DNA of 20,731 nt from Chloroflexota bacterium (GCA_024223125.1 JAAEOP010000616.1:1-20731); one strand, 5' to 3'; shown: positions 1-8,177, counted from the stretch's first letter. The notes: generated from the letters alone by a model not told the origin. Made by a program: numbers and translations.

Positions 1-1614
1 CGTCGCGTAGAGCAGGGCGCGGCAATTATCACCCAGAGTGGCAATATCGGTTTGAACCTGACCATGCAGCAGCGTTCCCTGCCACTTGCGTACCTTATCT
101 CAGTTGGCAATCAGGCAGGCGTGACGCTGCACGAATATATTGAAACATTGATTACCAACGAGCGCATCACCGCCATCGGTATCCACTTTGAAGGCCTCAC
201 TGATGTGGCCGCTTTTTCTCGTGCAGCTCTAAAAGCGTTGGCAAAAGGCGTTCCCATCGTAGCTCTAAAATCAGGCACGTCTGAACTCGGCCGTCAAATT
301 GCAATGAGCCATACTAGTTCCCTTGTTGGGGCCGACCAGCTAGTCGATGCGCTATTTTCCCGATGCGGTGTTATGCGTGTACACACATTGCCCCAGTTTG
401 TGGAAGCGTTGAAATTTCTCTCTGTCATCGGGTCGCTGCCCGGCAACCAGATTGCTTCGATTAGCTGTTCTGGTGGGGAGGCAGGGCTGGTGGCGGATGC
501 GGCGACTTCGCTGGGATTATCCATGCCACCGCTGATAGAGAAACAGCGCCATGCGCTCCATGTGGCTTTGGGCAGCAAGGTCGCCCTGAGCAATCCACTA
601 GATTATCACACCTATATTTGGGGAGATGAGGAAACACAAACGCGCTGCTTTTCCGCTATGATGCTGGGTACGCAGGAGATCACATTGAAGCTGCTGGATT
701 ATCCACGGGCAGATCGCTGCGATGATGCGGCCTGGATCAAAACAGCCCGCGCCTTTTGCCGCGCTGTCAAGGAGCGGGGAGCGCGCGGCGCGGTGGTGGC
801 CTCTTTGCCTGAAAATTTGCCGCATACTGCGAGAGAGATGCTGCTGGAACAAGGGGTTGCACCGATGCAGGGGATTGAGGAAAGCCTGATCGCCATTCGT
901 GGTGCAGCCTGGATTTATGAAAGGCAAAAAGTGGTGGGGGAGATACGGCCGTTAACCCCCACACTCCAAAATAAAGGCCAGGTACGCACCCTGAATGAAG
1001 CTGAAAGCAAGCGCATTATCCGCGATTATGGTATTCCTACTCCTAAATTCATCATTTGCACAGCCGACGAAGCGATCACATCTGCCCAGACAATCGGATT
1101 TCCTGTAGCCATCAAGTTGTTGTCAAACAGCATCATCCACAAATCAGACGTTGGCGGTGTATTTCTCAACGTTCAAAATCCACAAGAGGTACAGCAGGCG
1201 GTGGAACAGTTGCGGCATTTGAGTGAGAATTTTCTGGTAGAAGTGATGACCCCCAGCCCAGTAGCAGAAATGATCATGGGCATCACCCGCGACGCTCAAT
1301 TTGGCCTAACTTTGATGATTGGGGTCGGCGGCGTGTTGGTTGAACTGCTGCAAGATCGGGCGATTTTACTCTTGCCCACCACGCCTGGCGAAGTCGAGGA
1401 AGCGCTTTCCTCCCTGAGAATGGCTCCGCTTCTGGACGGGTATCGGGGCAAGCTAGCAGCAGACAAGAAGGCTATCGTAGCCGCAGTCATGAACCTGGCT
1501 CACTTTGCCGAAGCACACGCCGCAGATATTGTAGAAGTAGATATCAACCCACTCTTTGCCCTGCCAGCGGGAAAAGGCATCGTAGCAGTTGATGCTACGA
1601 TCAGAATATTGTAG
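1..1614 (+). CDS. NDP-forming acyl-CoA synthetase (acetate-CoA ligase type), 5' truncated by the window
   Basis: The frame is open from base 1, so the gene begins upstream; 537 codons are visible and roughly the first 150 residues (the CoA-binding Rossmann domain) are missing compared with the usual ~700. What remains is the succinyl-CoA-ligase-like middle (ITQSGNIG near the left edge, and AMSHTSSLVGAD, whose His at visible residue ~104 is the expected phospho-histidine) followed by a C-terminal ATP-grasp domain (GFPVAIKLLS, IHKSDVGGV, GVGGVLVELL, DINPLFAL). The family makes or uses acyl-CoA with ADP or GDP/phosphate in the cytosol. The substrate cannot be read from the sequence. The crotonase gene 117 bases downstream suggests an unsaturated or carnitine-like acid rather than plain acetate, which is inference. 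The stop is TAG at 1612-1614. Confidence 0.9.
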   Translation, partial: RRVEQGAAIITQSGNIGLNLTMQQRSLPLAYLISVGNQAGVTLHEYIETLITNERITAIGIHFEGLTDVAAFSRAALKALAKGVPIVALKSGTSELGRQIAMSHTSSLVGADQLVDALFSRCGVMRVHTLPQFVEALKFLSVIGSLPGNQIASISCSGGEAGLVADAATSLGLSMPPLIEKQRHALHVALGSKVALSNPLDYHTYIWGDEETQTRCFSAMMLGTQEITLKLLDYPRADRCDDAAWIKTARAFCRAVKERGARGAVVASLPENLPHTAREMLLEQGVAPMQGIEESLIAIRGAAWIYERQKVVGEIRPLTPTLQNKGQVRTLNEAESKRIIRDYGIPTPKFIICTADEAITSAQTIGFPVAIKLLSNSIIHKSDVGGVFLNVQNPQEVQQAVEQLRHLSENFLVEVMTPSPVAEMIMGITRDAQFGLTLMIGVGGVLVELLQDRAILLLPTTPGEVEEALSSLRMAPLLDGYRGKLAADKKAIVAAVMNLAHFAEAHAADIVEVDINPLFALPAGKGIVAVDATIRIL

Positions 1615-1635
1615 CAGTGAATAGTGAACAGGAAA

Positions 1636-1712
1636 GGCAACAACTGATAAGAGAAAAAAACGGATAAGGAAAAGGGCTTTTTATCCATTCCTTATTAAAA
1701 TCCGTTGTTGCC
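1636..1712. repeat. Imperfect inverted repeat between acyl-CoA synthetase and crotonase genes
   Basis: GGCAACAA at 1636-1643 is the exact reverse complement of TTGTTGCC at 1705-1712. Inside these, AACGGA (1659-1664) faces TCCGTT (1701-1706) and ATAAGGAA (1664-1671) faces TTCCTTAT (1688-1695). The left half carries about 11 extra bases, so the stem would be bulged. It could act as a weak terminator or processing site, or be a decayed mobile repeat. It ends only 20 bases before the crotonase start. Confidence 0.55.
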
Positions 1713-1731
1713 ATCCAAAAGAGAGAAAATC

Positions 1732-2514
1732 ATGAGCAACCCACTACAAGTATTACAAACCGGGCAAATTCTGGAGATCATTCTTGACCGACCCAAAGCA
1801 AACGCCATTGATGCTGCTACAAGCCACTTGATGGGTGAGCTATTTTGCGAATTTCGGGATGACCCTTCTTTACGGGTAGCGATTCTGTCTGGCGCTGGCC
1901 AGAAATTCTTTTCCGTTGGGTGGGATTTGAAAGCGGCTGCGGAGGGAGAGACGATTGAGAGTGATTATGGGCTGGGGGGGTTTGCCGGACTGACTGAACT
2001 GCATGATTTGAATAAGCCGGTGATAGCGGCCGTTAACGGCATGGCGGTAGGCGGCGGCTTTGAACTGGCTTTATCCTGCGATCTGATCGTGGCAGCTGAT
2101 CATGTTCAATTTTTCTTGCCGGAAATCTTTGTGGGCATATTGGCAGATGCAGCCTCTTTCCGTTTGCCCAAACGGCTGCCACGCCAGATTGGGATGGAGA
2201 TGTTGCTTACCGGACGGCGTATGGGGGCCGAGGAAGCGCGGCAGTGGGGGCTGGTTAATGCTGTTGTGCCGCCGGATCAGCTACTGCCCAAAGCTCGTGC
2301 CTTTGCAGAAACAATTATCCAGGCCGCGCCGCTGGCGATAGCGGCCGTTAAGGAAGTGACGCGAGCCACCGAAACGCTAGATATTGAAGCCTGTTACGCT
2401 CTGATGCGTAGCGGTACGTTGTACGCATATGAAACAATGTTGGCCTCAGAAGATGCTCAGGAAGGGCCACGCGCATTTGCTGAAAAACGGGATCCTGTGT
2501 GGCAGGGAAAATGA
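1732..2514 (+). CDS. Crotonase-family enoyl-CoA hydratase, CaiD-like
   Basis: 260 residues, the full length for the crotonase fold. Motifs include [11 protein letters not shown] (63-73), KPVIAAVNG (95-103), the oxyanion-hole/active-site stretch [11 protein letters not shown] (107-117) and [10 protein letters not shown] (160-169). Glu111 and Glu131 fall where the crotonase acid/base pair is expected. The [11 protein letters not shown] signature and length are closest to carnitinyl-CoA dehydratase (CaiD), but hydroxycinnamoyl-CoA hydratases share the fold, so the substrate is uncertain. I chose ATG 1732 over an in-frame TTG at 1705, because AGAGAG lies just upstream of the ATG and the family starts there. 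The gene follows an NDP-forming acyl-CoA ligase on the same strand, suggesting activation followed by hydration of an enoyl acid. Confidence 0.88.
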   Translation: MSNPLQVLQTGQILEIILDRPKANAIDAATSHLMGELFCEFRDDPSLRVAILSGAGQKFFSVGWDLKAAAEGETIESDYGLGGFAGLTELHDLNKPVIAAVNGMAVGGGFELALSCDLIVAADHVQFFLPEIFVGILADAASFRLPKRLPRQIGMEMLLTGRRMGAEEARQWGLVNAVVPPDQLLPKARAFAETIIQAAPLAIAAVKEVTRATETLDIEACYALMRSGTLYAYETMLASEDAQEGPRAFAEKRDPVWQGK

Positions 2515-2558
2515 GAGAGGGCAGTATAAAGTAAATATTCCAGGGCTGTTCAGTTCTA

Positions 2559-2620
2559 AAGAAATCCTCAGTGCCAAGACTGAAAACTGTACACTGCACA
2601 CTGATTACTGAAAACTCGTA
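2559..2620. repeat. CAGT/ACTGAAAACT word repeat running into the IPK 3' end
   Basis: This stretch is built from short variants of ACTGAAAACTG / CACTG / ATTACTGAAAACT. It resembles, in both orientations, the block at 5876-5936 after the YheT gene. It fills the gap between the convergent crotonase and IPK genes and supplies the last codons and the TAA stop (2607-2605) of IPK. No clean U-tract terminator is seen. Confidence 0.55.
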
Positions 2621-3405
2621 ATGACCGTTCCCCCCGCCGCGGCCGGTTGGGCCAATGTGCGGGCAATTACACCGGCTGCCAATCCTGAAAAGATGCGGAT
2701 AGTCAATTCGGGATGGGTTTGCACCAGAGATAGCATGTTTTGTACTTTGGTCGCCATGCCCCCGGTCACATCGGCGCCGCGGGAACCGCCCAGAGCTGGC
2801 TCAATGGCGGCGTAATTTTGGGTTGATATTTGGGGAATCAATTGATCCCCAGTATCCAATACCCCCGCTGTTTCTCCAGACAGCAGCAGCCACGACGGCC
2901 GCAACGCTCCCACCAACGCCATCATTATCTCTTCTGTAGAAATGATGGTCCCGCCCCGCACTGTGTCAAAAGCAACATCCCCATATACCACCGGAACCAG
3001 CCCGGCCGCCAGGGCATTTTGGATCGGTTTGGCAGCGATTTCGGTTATACGGCCGTCCACACATTGCACCGATGCTGAGGGCGACAAACTGATAGCGGGT
3101 ACACCGGCCGCCAGTAACGCTTCAACTACCAGCCGGTTCAAACGGAGGGCGGCCGCGCTCACTTTAGCAAAGCCATGCCATTGGCTGGCATTGTGTACTC
3201 CGTGCCGGGTTCCATATTTCGTGGCTGCCACATGCCCAAAAGAGCCACTGCCATGTCCCAACAGTAATTGTAAATCTGGGATTACCTGGCGTGCCTGGCT
3301 GATTTCTTGAGCCACACGATGCAGTACATCGGTACGCACCGCTTCGACCCCTGTTTTGTCGGTGATGAGGGAGCCGCCTAATTTTAGAAACAATACGGCC
3401 GTCAT
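2605..3405 (-). CDS. Isopentenyl phosphate kinase
   Basis: 266-residue amino-acid-kinase fold protein that would phosphorylate isopentenyl phosphate to isopentenyl diphosphate with ATP, the last step of the alternative mevalonate route known from archaea and Roseiflexus-type Chloroflexi. Visible signatures: KLGGSLITDK (8-17), GHGSGSFGH (50-58) carrying the IPK-specific His (H58) that separates it from glutamate and aspartate kinases, YGDVAFD (141-147), LLLSGETAGVLD (173-184), and ADVTGGMATK (211-220) with the nucleotide-site Lys220. The ATG overlaps the LOG gene stop by one base (TGATG), so translation is probably coupled. No other mevalonate-pathway gene is in the window. The final residues (SFQ) lie inside an intergenic word repeat, so the native C-terminus may have been altered. 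Confidence 0.88.
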   Translation of the reverse strand: MTAVLFLKLGGSLITDKTGVEAVRTDVLHRVAQEISQARQVIPDLQLLLGHGSGSFGHVAATKYGTRHGVHNASQWHGFAKVSAAALRLNRLVVEALLAAGVPAISLSPSASVQCVDGRITEIAAKPIQNALAAGLVPVVYGDVAFDTVRGGTIISTEEIMMALVGALRPSWLLLSGETAGVLDTGDQLIPQISTQNYAAIEPALGGSRGADVTGGMATKVQNMLSLVQTHPELTIRIFSGLAAGVIARTLAQPAAAGGTVITSFQ

Positions 3406-3938
3406 CAGTGCGGCCTCGTTACATGGGCGACGGCCGATTCTGGCGAAGAAGAAAATGCAAGCAGGCGCATATCTTTTTCTCGGACGTACATAGGGTTTGC
3501 AAAGGTCTCAATTGTTGTTTGCCAGAGTGAGCCTATGAGGGCAAACGGCCGGGGATCAATTTCCCCTACTTGCAGCAAACTCCAGGTCAGCGCCACTTCA
3601 GAAATTGTGCCGATGCCGCCTGGCAAGGCAATGATGCCATCATTGTGCCGCACCAGATGCAGCAGCCGGTCTGTCAAATTCCCAAACATGACTGTTTCCG
3701 TAACATAGGGGTTCATACCGTCTTGACGATACTGCTCAATACGCTGTGACCCCACGCCAATGACATGGCCGCCTGTTTCTGATGCGCCATGGGAAACGGC
3801 CGTCATAATGCCCCCATAGCCTCCCGTTGCCACCGCACAGCCTGCTTCGGCTAATAATCGTCCTACTAAACGAGCTTGTTCATAGTCGGGGCTGCCTGAC
3901 TGGGGCGCGCTGCTGCCAAATACAGATATAACTTTCAA
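3405..3938 (-). CDS. LOG-family (lysine-decarboxylase-like) nucleotide phosphoribohydrolase homologue
   Basis: 177 residues with the LOG-family layout: VISVFGSSAP at the N-terminus (3-12), ATGGYGGIMTAV (37-48), and the hallmark PGGIGTISE (106-114) with Glu114. The family cleaves nucleoside 5'-monophosphates to base and ribose-5-phosphate. Plant and some bacterial members make free cytokinins and others recycle nucleotides; the exact substrate is unknown here. The start is TTG at 3938-3936: it is preceded by AGGAG seven bases away, matches the family N-terminus, and forms a TTGA overlap with the upstream hydrolase stop. A longer reading from 4067 would run inside the hydrolase gene and adds an unrelated tail. 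It sits between the hydrolase and IPK genes in one coupled operon. Confidence 0.85.
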   Translation of the reverse strand: MKVISVFGSSAPQSGSPDYEQARLVGRLLAEAGCAVATGGYGGIMTAVSHGASETGGHVIGVGSQRIEQYRQDGMNPYVTETVMFGNLTDRLLHLVRHNDGIIALPGGIGTISEVALTWSLLQVGEIDPRPFALIGSLWQTTIETFANPMYVREKDMRLLAFSSSPESAVAHVTRPH

Positions 3939-4792
3939 TATGCTTCTCCTAAAGTAATCAAACTGCGGTTTAAGAATTGTCGGGCAATCTGCTGGAATTC
4001 TGGCTGTTTTTCGATCATTGGTACATGGCCGCAGTTTGGTAAAATGTGCTTTTCTGCCTGGGGCCAATACGTTGTTAGTTCGGCCGCATTGGCGGCGGTT
4101 AGGACAGGATCATTTTTGCCCCATACCAACGACACTGGTTTTTGCCAGCGCCGAAGCTGGGGACGAACATCATATCCAGCCAATGCTTTGATGACAGCAG
4201 CCGAGGCGCGGGCATTTTCATAATCGCGCAAACGTCGCTGCCACACGGTATTATTTTGTAGTGGAGGATTGTGAAAGGGCGCTTTTATGACCCGTTGTAC
4301 CAATGGTGATTTTTGGGTGACGGCTGATCCCACATCTACTAATCCTAGAGAAATGCCAATTTTAACCGGCGCTTCCGGCCAGGATTGGGCTATCAAAATG
4401 GCTGGAGCCAGCAGCAGCAGGCGGTCAACATCTTCCGGGTAACTAAGGGCGTAAGTAGTGGCTAACATGCCGCCAAATGAGTGCCCGATGACGGCCGCCG
4501 GCGGTAAATGCAACGCGGCCTGAAAAGCGGCCAGCCACTCAATTAAATGGGGAAAAGTGTATGGGACAGTGATTTCTGAAAAGCCAAATCCGGGAATATC
4601 GGGGGCAATCAACCAGTAATCATCGGCCAATTCATGCATCGTTTCCCGGAAACTATCGCCAGAGGTAGACGTACCATGTAACAGGATGATGGGTGGACGG
4701 CCGTTGGCCTGACCGGCCGTGTAGTAAGATGTATGGATACCCAGCGCATCCACTTCAAAACGGGATAATTCAGTATAAGGATAATCACTCAT
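3935..4792 (-). CDS. Alpha/beta hydrolase
   Basis: 285 residues with a complete alpha/beta-hydrolase triad: the oxyanion-hole motif LLHGTSTSGDSF (37-48), nucleophile elbow GHSFGG with Ser105, acid in GKNDPV (Asp228) and base in NCGHVPMIE (His256). There is no signal peptide, so it is probably cytosolic. The sequence places it among the broad peroxidase/esterase/lactonase-like hydrolases and gives no substrate. It is first in a three-gene minus-strand operon with the LOG and IPK genes, and its TGA overlaps the next gene's TTG start. The ATG at 4792-4790 faces the divergent YheT-type gene across 95 bases. Confidence 0.88.
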   Translation of the reverse strand: MSDYPYTELSRFEVDALGIHTSYYTAGQANGRPPIILLHGTSTSGDSFRETMHELADDYWLIAPDIPGFGFSEITVPYTFPHLIEWLAAFQAALHLPPAAVIGHSFGGMLATTYALSYPEDVDRLLLLAPAILIAQSWPEAPVKIGISLGLVDVGSAVTQKSPLVQRVIKAPFHNPPLQNNTVWQRRLRDYENARASAAVIKALAGYDVRPQLRRWQKPVSLVWGKNDPVLTAANAAELTTYWPQAEKHILPNCGHVPMIEKQPEFQQIARQFLNRSLITLGEAY

Positions 4793-4835
4793 CCCAAAAT
4801 CATATCATGACCCGGCCACAGTACAAAAAACCATC

Positions 4836-4864
4836 TTGCCAATTTAGGAAAAACTTAAAATAAT
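4836..4864 (+). promoter_or_regulatory. Candidate sigma70-type promoter for the YheT-type gene
   Basis: TTGCCA (4836-4841) and AATAAT (4859-4864) are 17 bases apart, close to the TTGACA/TATAAT consensus. An AAGGA ribosome-site candidate follows at about 4871, 12 bases before the ATG at 4888. This is read from sequence only. The gap is shared with the divergent hydrolase operon, for which I see no clear promoter. Confidence 0.45.
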
Positions 4865-4887
4865 ACGGGTAAGGACGTAAACAGATT

Positions 4888-5928
4888 ATGCTCAACCTCA
4901 TACAACTGGAACCATTTCAGCCCGCACGCGGCATTACCAACGGGCATACGCAAACTGTTGTCGGCCGTCTGGCTCGTCGTCAGAATGGGCTTATCTTTCA
5001 TCGTTGGCGCATAGATACGCCAGATGGTGATTTTCTTGATCTGGATTTCCCCGAAGTGCCCGGTTTTCCGCTGGACGAATCTGTCCCCCTGGTTTTGCTG
5101 CTGCACGGGTTGGAAGGCAATGCCCGCAAAGGGTATGCTTGCGAAACGTATCGGCAGTTGGCACAACATGGTATTCGCAGTGTGGGTATCAATTATCGTT
5201 CTTGCAGCGGTGTTATTAACCGGCGGGCCAAATCTTATCATGCTGGCATGACAGATGATGTCAGTTTTGTCATTCAGCAGTTGAGGGAGTGGTATCCTTA
5301 TGTACCTTTGGCGGCCGTTGGTTTTTCATTGGGCGGCAACATCCTGCTGAAATATTTGGGGGAACAGGGTCAGAATACGCCATTGGTCACGGCCGTGGCC
5401 ATCTCTCCTCCCTTCAATTTAGAACAAAGCACTCTAGCTGTGCAAACTGGATTTAGCCAGATGTACCAACGTATGTTTCTCAGTTCCATTCGGGAAAAAG
5501 CCCAGGCCCGTGCCCATCTCATCAGCGACAAAGTGGACATGGAACAGGTTTTAGCGGCCCAAACTTTTCGCGAAATAGATGAAGCCTTGGTCGTTCCTCT
5601 CTATGGTTTCGGCAGTGTCCAGGAATATTATGTTGAAAACAGCTGCGGCAAATACCTGCCCCATCTTGCCATCCCTACCCTGATATTGCGGGCGATGGAT
5701 GATCCTGTCTTTGATCCCCAAGATGTGCCCCGCCAAATCCTGTTCGATAATCATTATATTCAAGCTGGTCTGACGGAAATTGGGGGGCACGTTGGTTTTG
5801 TGGAAGGCAGACCAGGACACTTTCGCTGTTGGTCAGAACGTCAGGCAGCCCGGTTTCTGGCGGCACAGTTGAGGCCAGTGTTCAGTAAGCAGTGTTCAGT
5901 CATCAGTAAACCGAACACCGAACACTGA
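4888..5928 (+). CDS. YheT-family alpha/beta hydrolase
   Basis: 346 residues with the YheT family pattern: ITNGHTQTVVG (16-26), LLLHGLEGN (70-78), INYRSCSG (101-108), YHAGMTDD (117-124) and GFSLGGN with nucleophile Ser147. The acid is probably in RAMDDPVF (Asp271/272) and the base is His301 in IGGHVGF. The family are broad carboxylesterase-like proteins of uncertain physiological role. The last ~15 residues (VFSKQCSVIS onward) and the TGA stop are written by an intergenic CAGTGTTCAGT repeat, so the ancestral C-terminus was probably near residue 330. The next gene starts nine bases after the stop, so they likely form one transcript. Confidence 0.87.
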   Translation: MLNLIQLEPFQPARGITNGHTQTVVGRLARRQNGLIFHRWRIDTPDGDFLDLDFPEVPGFPLDESVPLVLLLHGLEGNARKGYACETYRQLAQHGIRSVGINYRSCSGVINRRAKSYHAGMTDDVSFVIQQLREWYPYVPLAAVGFSLGGNILLKYLGEQGQNTPLVTAVAISPPFNLEQSTLAVQTGFSQMYQRMFLSSIREKAQARAHLISDKVDMEQVLAAQTFREIDEALVVPLYGFGSVQEYYVENSCGKYLPHLAIPTLILRAMDDPVFDPQDVPRQILFDNHYIQAGLTEIGGHVGFVEGRPGHFRCWSERQAARFLAAQLRPVFSKQCSVISKPNTEH

Positions 5929-5936
5929 AAACTACT
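5876..5936. repeat. CAGTGTTCAGT word repeat with inverted copies
   Basis: CAGTGTTCAGT occurs at 5876-5886 and again at 5890-5900. The opposite-strand form AACACTG(AAAACT) follows at 5921-5933, so the block can fold as a hairpin. It resembles 2559-2620. It encodes the C-terminus and stop of the YheT-type gene and ends just before the next start codon. Confidence 0.65.
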
Positions 5937-5937
5937 T

Positions 5938-7299
5938 ATGACAAACAACAACAAACCATCACGTAAATTTTTTCTACGGCCGTCACTCATCTTCGCCTTC
6001 TTTTTTGGAGCTTTTTTCTGGGGTGGGGTTTCCTACTTACAGCGGCTGCTGCAACAACCGGCCCTGACTCACCGGCGGCATCACATCCCCGACAGCCCCC
6101 AGGCTTTGCCTGAAACGGAGGTGGCTTTTCAGATTGCGGCCGCTAATGTGCGCTCAGGCATCGAAGAGCGCCATCTGCCCGACGGAACCCGCAAAACCAT
6201 CTTATGGGCCGGCTGGCGCAACTTCCGCGAACCGTGGGCGCGTGATTTCGGCTTTGCCAGTTTTGGTCTGGTAGAAATGGGCGAAAAACGCACACTCAAA
6301 GAAACCCTGGAGCTGTACTTGCATTTCCAGCGCGAGGATGGGCAGTTTCCTGTCAAAATCCATTCCACCAATCTGGTAGATCGTTATTTCCACTCTCTCT
6401 TTGCCCGCCAGCAGCCCACCGCCAAACCGCTGCGTCCCAAGTATCATACTGCCCATCGCACTATCTCTTTGGACGGGAATTCCCTGCTGGTCATCGCCGC
6501 CTTAAATTATTTGCGTCATTATCAGGATGAATCATTTGCCCGCCAACATTGGGCAGCATTGAAGCAGGCATTGCATTGGGTTGAGGAACAAGCGTTGCAA
6601 GCGGATGGCTTGCTGCATCAGGGCGCGTATACTGACTGGGCTGATTCTATCAAGCGCAAAGGGGCTGTTCATTACACCAATGTGCTGTATTGGAAAGCGT
6701 TGCATGAATTTGCCCTGGATGCGGCCAAATATGGTTATGGAGAGGATGCCAATACGTTTCAAAGGCAGGAGCAGCAGTTGGCCGCAGCTATCAATGAGCA
6801 TTTTTGGGATGAGCGCCAGGGATTTTACATTACCAGCCGCCAGTTTAACCATATCTTGAGCAGTGATGGTAATGTGTTAGCGGCCGCCTGGGGATTGGCG
6901 ACACCACAGCAGGCTAACCGTATTTTGAACAGTATGGCTGCTTTTGGCATGGCTGATCCTGTACCGACGAAATGCACGAATCTGGATTACGGCCGTGCCT
7001 ACGTTGCCTTTGAGAACAAGTTGGGCGGTATTGCTAATTATCATACCTCGGCCGCCTGGTTATGGTTGGGGAGTTGGCATGTGATGGCGTTGGTGCGGTG
7101 CGGCCGTTTAACGGAAGCGGCTCAACTACTGGACAAAATACAACACGTTATCTTGCGTGATGGCATTGTCCATGAAGTGTATGATGAACAAGGTCAATAT
7201 CTGAAAACCCGCTGGTATGAATCTGAATCTCCCCTGACCTGGAGCGCCAGTCTGGTCGTTTATGCTCACAGCGTTTATCGGCAGGCTGTTAGTGTTTAA
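5938..7299 (+). CDS. Membrane-anchored (alpha/alpha)6 glycosidase-like protein (GH63/glycogen-debranching C-domain type)
   Basis: 453 residues. A basic N-terminus (KPSRKFFLRP) is followed by a hydrophobic segment at ~15-35, reading as a signal anchor that would place the catalytic domain outside the membrane. The rest is an alpha/alpha-toroid glycosidase pattern: REPWARDFGF (97-106), repeated helical pairs, TISLDGNSLLVI (175-186), YTDWADSIKR (231-240) with likely acidic residues, NYHTSAAWLWLG (367-378) and a C-terminal RWYESESPLTWSA (425-437) with Glu428/Glu430. These resemble GH63 or amylo-alpha-1,6-glucosidase domains. I cannot name the substrate or say with certainty which acids are catalytic. 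It lies nine bases after the YheT-type stop on the same strand. Confidence 0.75.
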   Translation: MTNNNKPSRKFFLRPSLIFAFFFGAFFWGGVSYLQRLLQQPALTHRRHHIPDSPQALPETEVAFQIAAANVRSGIEERHLPDGTRKTILWAGWRNFREPWARDFGFASFGLVEMGEKRTLKETLELYLHFQREDGQFPVKIHSTNLVDRYFHSLFARQQPTAKPLRPKYHTAHRTISLDGNSLLVIAALNYLRHYQDESFARQHWAALKQALHWVEEQALQADGLLHQGAYTDWADSIKRKGAVHYTNVLYWKALHEFALDAAKYGYGEDANTFQRQEQQLAAAINEHFWDERQGFYITSRQFNHILSSDGNVLAAAWGLATPQQANRILNSMAAFGMADPVPTKCTNLDYGRAYVAFENKLGGIANYHTSAAWLWLGSWHVMALVRCGRLTEAAQLLDKIQHVILRDGIVHEVYDEQGQYLKTRWYESESPLTWSASLVVYAHSVYRQAVSV

Positions 7300-7305
7300 T
7301 CTTTG

Positions 7306-7443
7306 TTATGCATCAATTGTGGCTGGCAGACGGCCGTTGCCGATTTCAGTTAATAACCAGACACAAGCCTCTTTATACTTATGCGGTTTTCCGGCCACAT
7401 ACATAAACACATTAACATCCACAAAGATAATATCTTCATTCAC
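7306..7443 (-). pseudogene. Truncated PIN-domain (VapC-like) toxin remnant
   Basis: A 45-codon frame starting with GTG (7443-7441) reads VNEDIIFVDVNVFMYVAGKP, followed by HKYKEACVWLLTEIGNGRLP and ATIDA, then TAA. This is the start of a PIN-domain nuclease: beta-1 with the first catalytic Asp (FVDVNVFMY), then the helix leading to GRLPATT. The rest of the ~130-residue domain, with the other acidic residues, is missing; the downstream DNA is the tail of the glycosidase gene. The GTG overlaps the antitoxin-like stop as GTGA, the usual coupling of a type II toxin-antitoxin pair. As it stands it cannot be an active nuclease. Confidence 0.7.
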
Positions 7444-7613
7444 TCCAGCGCCCCACTGATAATCTCTTCCTCCATTTGTTCCCAATCTGTTACAGGTGCA
7501 TCCAACGACAATAACGCTGCCAGCGCTTGCCGGCGGCGTTTTCGTTCTGCTTCTTCTAAATCCACGATTCCAGACGCAAGAAATGACTTTACTAAAAAAA
7601 ATGTTAACGTCAT
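7440..7613 (-). CDS. Antitoxin-like small protein upstream of the PIN remnant
   Basis: 57 residues from ATG 7613. It has a hydrophobic start (MTLTFFLVKSFL) and then a charged helical tail, DLEEAERKRRRQALAALL and DWEQMEEEIISGALE, typical in size and charge of VapB-like partners of PIN toxins. It ends in a GTGA overlap with the truncated toxin. No Shine-Dalgarno is visible and the DNA-binding N-terminus is not recognisable, so the 5' end may also be decayed. The frame is open further upstream to 7811 without similarity to anything I recognise. Confidence 0.45.
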   Translation of the reverse strand: MTLTFFLVKSFLASGIVDLEEAERKRRRQALAALLSLDAPVTDWEQMEEEIISGALE

Positions 7614-8113
7614 GGTATGATGGCTGTCAAACAATATGGGAATATTTTTGGACGGGAGCCGCAAAAGAAAAAGCGACATACGAAGGTGTTTCCAGAAACG
7701 GAGATGTATGTAGTGACAGGGAATTCTCGCACACAACCCAGTTTCCCTCGCTTTGGCGACATCTTTTTTCGACAAAACAAAGATTACATCATGCCGCGTG
7801 ATTTTAATCAATTAATGTTCGATGCCGGTTACCAACTCAGCGCTGATAATCTTCAAGAACTGATGCACGCGCTCATTGTGGTCGCACTCCCTACCCGAAT
7901 AAATATGCAACCCATAGAATGCGACCCAATCAACAATATTGATCTCATACGGGGACCGGCGGAGCAAAGTAGGATTGTCAGTAGGATTAGCTATTCTCAT
8001 CATAGGATTTTTCTTTTTTTCAGCGATGATACCAATAGTGCGTGGGACATCTTTGTCCACGACCGGGGTGGGTAGAGGGTGTTCGCCGCCCTTGAGAAAA
8101 TGCTAACTTCCCT

Positions 8114-8177
8114 CCGGAGTCGAGGTTTTAGCCAGGGTTTACCTTAGCGCCTCTCCCGGCTAAAGCCTCGACTCTGG
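8114..8177. repeat. 20-bp-arm inverted repeat (hairpin)
   Basis: The left arm 8114-8133 reads CCGGAGTCGAGGTTTTAGCC and the right arm 8158-8177 reads GGCTAAAGCCTCGACTCTGG. Their complements differ at two positions, both able to form G-U or G-T wobble pairs, across a 24-base loop. No U-tract follows, so it is not a standard terminator. It may be a REP-like element or a structured leader for the downstream cassette. Confidence 0.75.

Noticed and set aside
2515..2604. Bidirectional terminator between crotonase and IPK genes
   Set aside because: Only word repeats are seen; no GC stem with a T-run.
3939..4067. Longer start for the LOG-family gene
   Set aside because: Adds 43 residues lying wholly inside the hydrolase gene; the TTG at 3938 has AGGAG and the family N-terminus.
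7617..8075. 152-codon plus-strand open frame
   Set aside because: No motif, no ribosome site, overlaps another open frame and a divergent antitoxin start; kept only as part of the undefined island.
7812..8102. Minus-strand open frame reading PVVDKDVPRTIGIIAEKKKN and onward
   Set aside because: Looks slightly protein-like but no family recognised and an in-frame TAG closes it upstream; too weak to call.
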